Counted from the stretch's first letter, positions 6,180 through 12,626 are shown. The stretch: DNA of 12,626 nt from Candidatus Omnitrophota bacterium (GCA_028717025.1 JAQUOR010000027.1:1-12626); one strand, 5' to 3'. The notes: generated by a model from the letters alone, not told the origin. A program made the numbers and translations.

Positions 6180-8390
6180 ATGTTAACACCACCACGGAAT
6201 AATATGATTCGAGCCTGCGGTATAGTATTTTGCTATAACGAAGAAAATATCTTAAGAGATAATCTTGCTTATTATCTTAGTGAAGGCATAGATCTGGTTA
6301 TCTTTGATAATGCCTCAACGGACAGGAGTCCCGCGATCATTGCTGAATTTAAGCAAAAAAAAGATGACTTTCGGGGAAAAATAATCGATGTGGTGCGTAT
6401 CGCAACGGTTGGATACGAGTGGCAGAAAATCCTGATAGCAGCCTGTGAATATATGCATAAAAATTTACAAGGATATGACTGGATATTGATCATCGATTCC
6501 GATGGATTTTATTACTCTCCCGTAAAAGGCATGAGCCTTCTTGAATTTTTAAGTAGTGCCGCAAAGTACGGCTACAATGTCATAAACGGCAAGGTCTATG
6601 AATTTTACCCTACCGAAAAAGATGATTACGCCATTGTTTCCCCTACGCAAAGGATGCACTATTGCCAGCCTAAGTTTCAGGAACTCCTGTATGTCAATGA
6701 GAAACACCATAGGATCTTTCAATACGATCCTTCAATAGATTTTTACACTACCTTCGGCCACGGCATACGCAGGGCAAACTGCCGGGTCTTGAACAAAGTA
6801 AAATACATCTATAAGCATTACCCCTGGGTTTCTTTTGAACATGGGTTAAAGAAGATTTTCAAGGAGCGGAAACCCCGCTACGTAGAGCGTAAATTCGGTT
6901 CCATTCTGCATAAACAGTACATGGGGATGCTTCCCATAGAAAAGGATTTTATCAAACATTCGCAGGAGCTTTTGCTGTATCGCAATGAGAAGGTGTTGAT
7001 GCCGGCCTTTAAGTTTTTCTGGATAATGCAACTGGGAAAAATCTCCGATAGCTTTGCTCCGGTATTTATGTGGCTTGATTTCTTGCGTCCGATGCACCGT
7101 ATAATCTCTTTGCCGCGTATCATTAAAAAAACCTTCGAGGCGTTCGGCCGTATTTTAAATTCTCTGCCCTACGCCAATGCCGGAAGGCTCGTTGCAACGA
7201 TGATACGGCAATTTAAGCAGGATCTTTCCAACGAAAAAAAATCCTCAGGCGAAGCAGCAAAAAAGGTAAGTATAATACAGGCATTAAGGATCAAAATACT
7301 GTCCTATGGCTCTGTCATTTTCCAGCACCCCATAGCGCTTAATTACCCCAGCATTTATCATTTTCTGATGACGAATTTCTGCAACGCTGCCTGTGTATTC
7401 TGTAACCAGCCGCCGCAGGCCTCACTTGAGAGAAAAGAAATCACTCTGGATATGTTTAAGACCATGGTTTCACATATCCCGCCCGAAACGCCTAATATTT
7501 TTTACTTAAGCGGCGGAGGAGAGCCGTTTTTGGCAAAAGATTTATTTCCCATCATACAATACGTCAACACCACGCTTCCGGCGGTCGATGTTTACATCAG
7601 GACCAATGGCATACTTTTGAGCCGTTACGCGCGCCAGCTTGCCGAAGTGAACGTATTCCGGCTGGAAATCTCCGTGCATGGCTGCGTATCGGTAAACGAC
7701 GGCATCATTCAACGTAACTTGTCCGCAGGGATCTTTGACGGTATACGGCTGTTAAATGAACATTGCAGCGTTTCTAAAAAACCCATGCATAAAGTGTTTT
7801 GTGTATCGTTGAGCAGGATCAACATCGAAGACCTTCCGGCGCTCATTACTAAAGCGCATGAGCTGGGCGTAGAGGAAATAGATACCTTCTTCTGCCGTTT
7901 TTATCCCGGATACGAAAAAAACATGGGAGAGAAATTAAAAAAGGAAGATTCGTTGTATTTTCATAAAGAACTTTACAATACCGTGATCCTCAAATCACGA
8001 AAATTAGCCCGATCTTTAGGCATCCGTTTTGAGCATGAACCTTTGTTCAATAAAAAATTCAAAGAGAAGCCCTGCTTTTTGCCCTGGAGGACGGTGCTGG
8101 TAGATTGGCAGGGAGACGTCTATCCCTGCACCGGAGGAGAGGTCTGGTTTGAAAAGCAGGTGAAGTCAGGACGCTATAATTTCGGCAATTTACTTCGCGA
8201 GGAGGTATATCAATTTTGGACTAACGAGGATTTTATAAAAATCCGCCGGACATGCAACATAAAGAACAAAGAAAATTTTATTCCCGAATGCTTCGATTGC
8301 CATAACACGATCTGTTTTAAGGGCGCAGACCGGGAACAGGGGCATTTTTTAGCTATGCATAACGAGAGGCCAAACGTTACGAAAGCTTAA
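6180..8390 (+). CDS. Fusion of a GT2-type glycosyltransferase and a radical SAM/SPASM-like domain
   Basis: One uninterrupted 736-residue frame joins two enzymes. Residues about 9-270 look like a GT2-related transferase: GIVFCYNEENIL (14-25), FDNASTDRS (42-50) and a DSD metal motif (106-108). Relatives often have an acidic residue after the second Asp, but here it is Gly109. Residues about 270-385 form a helical, aromatic and basic linker. Residues about 390-620 are a radical SAM domain with CNAACVFC (Cys 401, 405, 408) and GGGEP (445-449). C-terminal cysteines 632 (PCFLPW), 650 (YPC), 692, 704, 707 and 712 resemble a SPASM auxiliary-cluster region. The protein may transfer a sugar and chemically modify the same glycan or its carrier, which is an inference. 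The ATG at 6204 (residue 9), preceded by CGGA, is an equally good start. It is the only gene between the two inverted repeats. Confidence 0.9.
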   Translation: MLTPPRNNMIRACGIVFCYNEENILRDNLAYYLSEGIDLVIFDNASTDRSPAIIAEFKQKKDDFRGKIIDVVRIATVGYEWQKILIAACEYMHKNLQGYDWILIIDSDGFYYSPVKGMSLLEFLSSAAKYGYNVINGKVYEFYPTEKDDYAIVSPTQRMHYCQPKFQELLYVNEKHHRIFQYDPSIDFYTTFGHGIRRANCRVLNKVKYIYKHYPWVSFEHGLKKIFKERKPRYVERKFGSILHKQYMGMLPIEKDFIKHSQELLLYRNEKVLMPAFKFFWIMQLGKISDSFAPVFMWLDFLRPMHRIISLPRIIKKTFEAFGRILNSLPYANAGRLVATMIRQFKQDLSNEKKSSGEAAKKVSIIQALRIKILSYGSVIFQHPIALNYPSIYHFLMTNFCNAACVFCNQPPQASLERKEITLDMFKTMVSHIPPETPNIFYLSGGGEPFLAKDLFPIIQYVNTTLPAVDVYIRTNGILLSRYARQLAEVNVFRLEISVHGCVSVNDGIIQRNLSAGIFDGIRLLNEHCSVSKKPMHKVFCVSLSRINIEDLPALITKAHELGVEEIDTFFCRFYPGYEKNMGEKLKKEDSLYFHKELYNTVILKSRKLARSLGIRFEHEPLFNKKFKEKPCFLPWRTVLVDWQGDVYPCTGGEVWFEKQVKSGRYNFGNLLREEVYQFWTNEDFIKIRRTCNIKNKENFIPECFDCHNTICFKGADREQGHFLAMHNERPNVTKA

Positions 8391-8396
8391 GTGAAT

Positions 8397-8596
8397 AAAT
8401 TCGAAATCCGAATGTCGAAACACGAAACAAATTTTCGTTTACCGTTACTCTATCGTTAACCGCTCACCGCTAACCGTTTACCGTAATTTTTTTCTTTTTA
8501 CGGTACACGGTAAACAGCGACGAGCGTAAGCAGGGAGCGGGTAAACGGTACACGTGACATGTTTCGAATTTCGGAATTCGTGCTTCGGATTTTAAC
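8397..8596 (-). repeat. Long inverted repeat, copy B (downstream of the fusion gene)
   Basis: This is the reverse-complement partner of copy A at 5991-6145. It carries a 45-nt block absent from A, bounded by direct repeats ACGGTACAC at 8500-8508 and 8545-8553, as expected if A lost it by slippage or B gained it by duplication. B is a near full-length palindrome. TACCGTAA (8479-8486) pairs with TTACGGTA (8498-8505) around an 11-nt T-rich loop. Farther out, CGTTTACCG (8435-8443) pairs imperfectly with CGGTACACG (8547-8555), and the tips near 8400-8426 resemble the complement of 8561-8592. It begins seven bases after the stop of the fusion gene and ends 23 bases before the next start. Confidence 0.92.
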
Positions 8597-8618
8597 TATC
8601 AATAATATATAAAATAAG

Positions 8619-10058
8619 ATGTCCGAAAAAATCGATCTACTTCTTATTAAAACGCATCAGGTGAAATTGACCTGGGTGCCCTTAGGGCTACTGTATGTCG
8701 CACAGGGAGCACTTAACGCCGGAGCAAAAGTAAAGATCCTTGACCTTTCTCTGGAGCGAGACTACCAGCGTGCCTTAAAAACCACCCTTAAGGAGTATGC
8801 GCCATCATTAGTGGGAGCAGGGGGGATGTTTGAAGAGTTTGAAGGGGCAAAGGAGATCGCTTCTGTGGTCAAAGCAATATGCCCAAAGAGTACAATGATT
8901 ATGGGCGGGCCGTTTGCCGCATCGTTGACTGAAGAATTTTTAGCAGACGCAAACGTCGATATCGTAGCTTTAAAAGAAGGCGAATCCACCATCCAGGATC
9001 TCGTGCGTTTCAGCAGGTCGCAAATACCGCTTGCCGATATCAAAGGTATCGCGTATCGCAAGGCCGGTCAGGTTGTGCATACTCCTGCCCGGGCACTCGA
9101 AGATGTAAATGCTATTGCCTCTCCTGCCTGGAAGTTAATAGATGTTGAGAGGTATATCGAATCAAAAGATAACAGCTTTGGGATCTCAAATTTAAGAGTG
9201 GTCAGCATGTCTACCTCCCGCGGTTGCCCTTACGCGTGTATCTATTGCGATAAAAATATATTCGGCCGGATTTGGAGAGGCCGGGACCCGAAAAACATCG
9301 TGGATGAGATGATTTTTCTAAGAGATACCTACGGCATTAACGCGGTAATGTTCATCGACGATATTTTCGACGTAAATAAAAAATGGGTTGAAAGCGTACT
9401 TGATGAAATACGCGCGCGTAACGTGAAGATGTACTGGTGGTGCAATTCCCGCGTAAACCACGCCGACTACGAACTTTATAGAAAGATGCAGGAGGCAGGC
9501 TGCCGGTATATCGGTTTAGGTATTGAGTTTGGTTCGACCGAGATGCTTACCTTAGTCAATAAAAGAGCCACCGTCGAGCAGGCGCATAAGGCAGTAGAAA
9601 TCGCGCATAGCGCGGGACTTAAAGTCGTAGGTTACTATATGCTTGGGATGCTCAATGAGACTAAAGAACAGATCTGCGAGACTATTCGATTTGCTATGGA
9701 TTCAAAAATTGACAGTGCGGGAGTATCTTTGGTCACGCCCATTAAAAAAACCGCGCTTTACGATTTAGCCCTTAAATCCGGAAAAGTAAAACCACAGGAC
9801 CACTGGTGGAAGACTACCCGGGCCAATGCCTACTTAAACTTGACCGACGGGGTAACGCATAAAGAATTGGCTTATCTGCACGCCAGGGCCTACTGGATGC
9901 TTTTCTGGACGCGCCCCAGCCGAAAATTTCCCCGTTGGTTCTGTAAGATAATGCAGCATTCCTTTTACGTTTTCGGGCCCCTTGCCGGTGATAGGTTTAT
10001 CAGCTTTATTTATTGGCTCGATGGTATACGCAGGAAACTACGCCTGGGATTACCCTGA
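8619..10058 (+). CDS. B12-binding-type radical SAM protein (class B-like)
   Basis: This 479-residue protein has the architecture of cobalamin-dependent radical SAM enzymes, which methylate unactivated carbons or do other radical chemistry. Residues about 1-135 resemble a B12-binding Rossmann domain (PLGLLYVAQG at 21-30, MGGPFAA at 95-101, KEGE at 119-122) without the DxHxxG motif, as is common in this class. The rSAM domain opens with SRGCPYACIYC (Cys 203, 207, 210), followed by FIDDIF (245-250) and GIEFGS (301-306), typical of the Elp3/MiaB-like barrel. The C-terminal 90 residues are aromatic and basic (WMLFW, RKFPRWF) and could touch the membrane or a lipid substrate. The start has no clear ribosome site. 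No cobalamin riboswitch is visible upstream, where copy B fills the gap. It ends the glycan cluster, and its stop codon lies inside the terminator hairpin. The substrate is unknown. Confidence 0.88.
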   Translation: MSEKIDLLLIKTHQVKLTWVPLGLLYVAQGALNAGAKVKILDLSLERDYQRALKTTLKEYAPSLVGAGGMFEEFEGAKEIASVVKAICPKSTMIMGGPFAASLTEEFLADANVDIVALKEGESTIQDLVRFSRSQIPLADIKGIAYRKAGQVVHTPARALEDVNAIASPAWKLIDVERYIESKDNSFGISNLRVVSMSTSRGCPYACIYCDKNIFGRIWRGRDPKNIVDEMIFLRDTYGINAVMFIDDIFDVNKKWVESVLDEIRARNVKMYWWCNSRVNHADYELYRKMQEAGCRYIGLGIEFGSTEMLTLVNKRATVEQAHKAVEIAHSAGLKVVGYYMLGMLNETKEQICETIRFAMDSKIDSAGVSLVTPIKKTALYDLALKSGKVKPQDHWWKTTRANAYLNLTDGVTHKELAYLHARAYWMLFWTRPSRKFPRWFCKIMQHSFYVFGPLAGDRFISFIYWLDGIRRKLRLGLP

Positions 10059-10068
10059 GGCATTTTTT
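10042..10068 (+). terminator. Intrinsic terminator overlapping the stop codon
   Basis: GCCT (10042-10045) pairs with AGGC (10058-10061) and GGG pairs with CCC around an ATTA loop, with a two-base bulge on the 3' side. TTTTTT follows at 10063-10068 after one A. The TGA stop of the rSAM gene (10056-10058) sits in the 3' arm, so ribosomes reaching the stop would block the hairpin. The position fits the end of the glycan transcription unit, upstream of the promoter at 10162. Confidence 0.65.
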
Positions 10069-10161
10069 AGCTATAAACGAAGACAAGGCTACAGAAAGCA
10101 GCTATTCCCTCCAAATGCCCGCACGTTAAATCAATTCCCTGAAGTCTATTGCATTTTCGTG

Positions 10162-10190
10162 TTGACAGCATAGGGATTTTGTGCTAAATT
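10162..10190 (+). promoter_or_regulatory. Sigma70-type promoter for the MerR-ATPase unit
   Basis: A perfect -35 TTGACA (10162-10167) is followed after exactly 17 bp by the -10 TAAATT (10185-10190), with TG at 10182-10183 making an extended -10. Transcription would begin near 10197. It lies in the gap after the terminator and points at the MerR-like gene. It is the only strong vegetative promoter I found in the window. Confidence 0.65.
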
Positions 10191-10196
10191 CAGAAT

Positions 10197-10357
10197 TACG
10201 GTAAGTACGATACATTCGGTATTTGCTTTTTCAGCTAAGTAGTAGATTATATATCGTAATAAGTAGAGTAATATAATTATAAAAAATATATGATGTTGCT
10301 CTATTGCATTCTTCCATACGCTTATCAAGGCGTTATTTTTATTAACGGGACCATACG
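10197..10357 (+). other. AT-rich leader of about 160 nt before the MerR-like gene
   Basis: This is the predicted untranslated region between the promoter and the ATG at 10358. It is strongly AT-rich in the middle (about 10240-10295). Near its end, ATACGCTT (10316-10323) pairs, with two bulges and a three-base loop, with AAGGCGTTAT (10327-10336), and four more T follow. That could be a weak terminator or attenuator, or simply a chance hairpin. A GGGA at 10348-10351 is the probable ribosome site. I do not recognise a riboswitch family. Confidence 0.3.
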
Positions 10358-10609
10358 ATGACCGAAATTAATAAGAGTGACGAACAAAGCAAGGTCATTT
10401 CCGCAAAGGATATTGTCAGCCAGTACAATATTTCCTACCAGACCGTCAACCACTATACCGATTTCGGATTATTACCTGTTTTAACCAAAAAAGGCAACGT
10501 GCGCTTCTACGATAGCGAGATCATCCATAAGCGCTTGAGCCAGATAGAGGAGCTTAAAAAAGAAGGGTACTCCTTGCGTCTGATCCGTAAGAAACTGATA
10601 GGTATTTAA
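10358..10609 (+). CDS. MerR-type helix-turn-helix DNA-binding protein
   Basis: This 83-residue protein is little more than a MerR-type winged helix DNA-binding domain. A short polar N-terminus leads to SAKDIVSQYNISYQTVNHYT (residues about 15-34), where the turn and second helix sit in the usual place. GLLPVLTKKGNVRFYDSE (37-54) is the wing with the family's N-x-R-x-Y signature, and a third helical part ends in SLRLIRKKL. It lacks the long dimerisation helix and effector domain of full MerR regulators, so it probably does not sense a metal. A partner might supply dimerisation, or it may bind as a simple repressor or activator of its own operon. It follows a strong promoter and is separated from the ATPase gene by a palindromic repeat. 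The fold is clear. The target is unknown. Confidence 0.85.
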   Translation: MTEINKSDEQSKVISAKDIVSQYNISYQTVNHYTDFGLLPVLTKKGNVRFYDSEIIHKRLSQIEELKKEGYSLRLIRKKLIGI

Positions 10610-10633
10610 TTTATTATTACTTTTATTAATTAT

Positions 10634-10705
10634 GATTACAGAGGTTAGAAATGGATTTCGGAGATTAAGTGAAATCGCCGTAATCTTTCCATAATCGCTG
10701 TAATC
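10634..10705. repeat. Imperfect palindromic repeat (GATTAC type)
   Basis: GATTACA (10634-10640) pairs perfectly with TGTAATC (10699-10705), and CGGAGATT (10659-10666) pairs with AATCGCCG (10673-10680) at 7 of 8 positions. The sequence between is loosely complementary, so the RNA would fold into a long interrupted hairpin between the MerR-like and ATPase genes. There is no T run. It could lower or uncouple expression of the downstream genes, or be neutral. Confidence 0.65.
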
Positions 10706-10717
10706 GATTTTAAAAAT

Positions 10718-11599
10718 ATGAGCTATTATAAAGTACTGGGATTTGATAAAGAACCTTTTTCCACGAGCCCTGACCCGGATTTTTTCTATTTATCCAAAGA
10801 GCACGAAACAGCGCTTACCAACGTGCTTATCGAATTACGGCTTAAACGGGGCCTTTCGGTGATCTTAGGCGACGTAGGCACCGGCAAGACTACGCTTTCC
10901 CGTAAATTGATTCAGGAGCTAAAGTCGCGGGATGATTTTATTTTTCACATGGTGCTTGACCCTACCTTCGAGAATGAACAGCTTTTTTTGACTTCCCTTG
11001 TGCGTAATTTTGAAGTTCATGATGTGGCCAACGGCCCCGGTGCCACTATCCTTGATTTGCGGGAAGCGTTAGAGAGGTTTCTTTTCCAGAAGGGAGTTAA
11101 CGAGCATAAGACCATCACCGTTATCGTAGACGAAGCTCAGAAGCTCAGCGATGAGTCGCTTGAACTCTTGCGCGTCCTGCTTAACTACGAGACCAATGAA
11201 TTTAAACTTTTGCAGTTGATTCTTTTAGGACAGCTTGAATTGTATTCCCGCATCATGAATATTTCAAATTTTTTCGACCGTATCAGTTTTAAGTATACGC
11301 TTAATCCGTTAGGGTACGCCGAAACCAGAGAGATGATCGAATTCCGTCTGCGCCAGGCAGGGTATAAAACGAATATGTATATTTTTCTGGATGATGCGGT
11401 CAAGGAGATCCATCAATACAGCCGAGGTTACCCCCGGCAGATAACCATGCTCTGCCATAAAGCTTTAAAAAGTCTGGTATTGAAAAATAAATTCGTTATC
11501 GATACCGAAATCGTTCGTGAGCTGATAGAAGAAGAGAACCGGTTGGGCTGGCACAGTAAGAATGCGTTGCCGCAAAAAGCGGTGGTGAAAGCAGATTAG
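10718..11599 (+). CDS. ExeA/GspA-type AAA ATPase (general secretion pathway or PEP-CTERM-locus type)
   Basis: This 293-residue AAA ATPase resembles GspA/ExeA, which helps place the type II secretion secretin in the envelope, and the related ATPases found in exosortase/polysaccharide loci. The N-terminal YYKVLGFDKEPFSTSPDP (3-20) with DFFYLS is the family's signature. Walker A is GDVGTGKTT (51-59), Walker B is TVIVDEAQ (134-141), a sensor-1-like LILLGQ lies at 167-172, and the sensor-2-like GYPRQI with its arginine is at 237-242. ExeA itself is longer and has a membrane helix and peptidoglycan-binding domain. This protein ends after the ATPase module, so envelope contact would need a partner. 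The membrane-anchored coiled-coil protein 15 bp downstream is the obvious candidate, which is an inference. No Shine-Dalgarno site is clear at the start. Confidence 0.88.
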   Translation: MSYYKVLGFDKEPFSTSPDPDFFYLSKEHETALTNVLIELRLKRGLSVILGDVGTGKTTLSRKLIQELKSRDDFIFHMVLDPTFENEQLFLTSLVRNFEVHDVANGPGATILDLREALERFLFQKGVNEHKTITVIVDEAQKLSDESLELLRVLLNYETNEFKLLQLILLGQLELYSRIMNISNFFDRISFKYTLNPLGYAETREMIEFRLRQAGYKTNMYIFLDDAVKEIHQYSRGYPRQITMLCHKALKSLVLKNKFVIDTEIVRELIEEENRLGWHSKNALPQKAVVKAD

Positions 11600-11614
11600 A
11601 CAATTGAAAGACAT

Positions 11615-12626
11615 ATGAAAAATCTAAAAAGTAAAAGAGGTTTCATAAACAATAAGATAGTTTTTATTTCCGTCGTTATCCTGGGCTGTTTGATCTTCGG
11701 TATCAGTATACGGCATTTTGAGCTCAGCAAGGCGGGTAAGCACGACCGCGCCGTTCTTCATTCCCCTGTATCTACGCCCCAAAAAGCGAAAGTAAAATTA
11801 TCTGCGGCATCGCGTAAGGCTCTTTTGGATGATTACCGTAAACATTCCCGGACGAGCTTTGGCGTCAGTGAAGCCGACGCGAGCGCCCGGGAAGTGCCTT
11901 CTTCCTTAAGCGATAATGACCCCGGTGTCGAGCGCAGCGTCTGGCGCATCAAAGGCTACATGAAGAACATCGCCGACACCAATAATTTTTTAAAAGAGAA
12001 AGTAGTTCTCTTGAACAACCTTCTTGAGACTAAGGAGAAGGTTACCGCGAAACTGGCCGAGGAGAACGCCAGATTAAAAGAAGAAATTGCCGTAACCGTT
12101 GAAAGCAAGAACCGATTGAAGGAAAAATTTACGGCCGCAGTGACCAATTTAAATTTACAACTTGCGCAGAAAGACCTGAACATCTCCAATCTTACTACCG
12201 CAAAATTGAACCTGCAGGCGGAGATCAACAACGTGAACAATAAGCTAAGCAGTCTTGAAGCAAGCCGCGTTAATTTGGAAAATCAATTTAACGCAACGCA
12301 AAGCGCCAAAACTGCCCTTGAGGAGCAGCTCAACAAGGTCAAGGAAGAGGTAAGCAAGCAGGTCGCCGTTAACGACGCTTTGAATAAAAACATGGCGCAG
12401 TTATCCGAAGCGATACGCGAAAAGGAGCAGCAGAAACAAAGCGTGGCCATGGAGTTGGAGAATCTTAAGGAATTTAAGAAAAATATCGAGGCGGAACTGG
12501 TGGACCTGCGTAACAGCAAGAACGATCTGGCTGCTACGTACGCAAACCTGGAGAACCAACTTAATCTGGCGCAAGGCGCCAAAGCTACTCTTGAGGAGCA
12601 GCTAGGCAAGATCACGGAAGAGTTAA
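11615..12626 (+). CDS. Membrane-anchored coiled-coil repeat protein, 3'-truncated
   Basis: An open frame of at least 337 codons starts 15 bp after the ATPase stop and leaves the window without a stop. A basic N-terminus (KNLKSKRGFINNK) and a hydrophobic helix at about 15-32 make it a type II membrane protein with most of the chain outside the cytoplasm. Residues about 33-110 are polar and probably flexible, with several prolines. From about 116 onward the sequence is a long, continuous coiled coil rich in Leu, Glu, Lys, Asn and Gln, with no cysteine. Residues 220-245 and 311-336 are two copies of the same segment, 91 residues apart. A GAAAG before the ATG is a weak ribosome site. It could be a structural spacer or assembly factor for the envelope machine run by the ATPase. 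I do not recognise a named family. Confidence 0.85.
   Translation, partial: MKNLKSKRGFINNKIVFISVVILGCLIFGISIRHFELSKAGKHDRAVLHSPVSTPQKAKVKLSAASRKALLDDYRKHSRTSFGVSEADASAREVPSSLSDNDPGVERSVWRIKGYMKNIADTNNFLKEKVVLLNNLLETKEKVTAKLAEENARLKEEIAVTVESKNRLKEKFTAAVTNLNLQLAQKDLNISNLTTAKLNLQAEINNVNNKLSSLEASRVNLENQFNATQSAKTALEEQLNKVKEEVSKQVAVNDALNKNMAQLSEAIREKEQQKQSVAMELENLKEFKKNIEAELVDLRNSKNDLAATYANLENQLNLAQGAKATLEEQLGKITEEL
12272..12622 (+). repeat. Tandem-type 273-bp (91-residue) repeat within the coiled-coil gene
   Basis: The segment at 12272-12349 recurs at 12545-12622, exactly 273 bp later. At protein level 17 of 26 residues are identical, including NLENQ, a central AK and LEEQL. At DNA level CTTGAGGAGCAGCT is shared without change. 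The residues between the copies show the same heptad style. More copies probably lie beyond the window, and such repeats can change number by recombination. Confidence 0.7.

Noticed and set aside
5991..8596. A complete transposon with terminal inverted repeats
   Set aside because: The enclosed gene is a metabolic enzyme, there is no transposase, and I see no clear target-site duplication at the outer ends. Cassette or inversion models are kept instead.
8391..8618. Cobalamin riboswitch upstream of the B12-type rSAM gene
   Set aside because: No conserved B12 box is visible, and the gap is fully explained by repeat copy B.
9982..10173. 63-codon frame crossing the end of the B12-type rSAM gene
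   Set aside because: It overlaps the rSAM C-terminus and the terminator and runs into the promoter. No domain is seen.
11956..12615. Two long antisense open frames opposite the coiled-coil gene
   Set aside because: They are Ser-, Phe- and Leu-rich shadows produced by Glu/Lys/Asn-rich codons on the coding strand. There is no start context and no domain.

Overview
The window (about 12.6 kb, moderate GC, all genes on the + strand) looks like a bacterial surface-glycan locus from a Gram-negative-type, probably uncultivated lineage. The heptosyltransferase-like GT9 enzyme and the GspA/ExeA-type ATPase suggest a diderm envelope. The gaps filled with long imperfect palindromes, the many radical SAM (rSAM) enzymes and the weak Shine-Dalgarno sites recall Candidatus Omnitrophota genomes. 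That placement is an inference from style, not from a marker gene.

Bases 1-10068 are a glycan assembly and modification cluster: the 3' part of an RmlD-type sugar reductase, a radical SAM enzyme with SPASM-like C-terminal cysteines, a multi-spanning GT39-like transferase, a GT2 transferase with membrane segments, a GT9 transferase, a 736-residue fusion of a GT2-type domain to an rSAM/SPASM-like domain, and a B12-binding-type rSAM enzyme. A hairpin followed by six T, with the last gene's stop codon inside it, ends the cluster. Together the genes could make and transfer activated sugars, build a lipid-linked or exported glycan, and modify sugars or lipid by radical chemistry. The substrates cannot be read from the sequence.

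Bases 10162-12626 look like a second transcription unit. A good sigma70-type promoter (TTGACA, 17 bp, TAAATT with an extended -10) precedes a roughly 160-nt leader, a MerR-type DNA-binding protein, an ExeA/GspA-type AAA ATPase, and a membrane-anchored coiled-coil protein that runs off the window and has begun a 91-residue repeat.

The most unusual structure is a pair of long inverted repeats, about 155 and 200 bp and roughly 92% identical over the 145 aligned positions by hand count. They bracket exactly one gene, the GT2-rSAM fusion (5991-6145 and 8397-8596). Each copy is itself a palindrome around an A/T-rich loop, and they differ by a 45-nt block lying between 9-bp direct repeats. Other gaps (670-797, 1884-2198, 10634-10705) hold palindromes with different sequence themes. 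One of them supplies the last codons of the first gene. No CRISPR array, tRNA, rRNA or transposase was seen.
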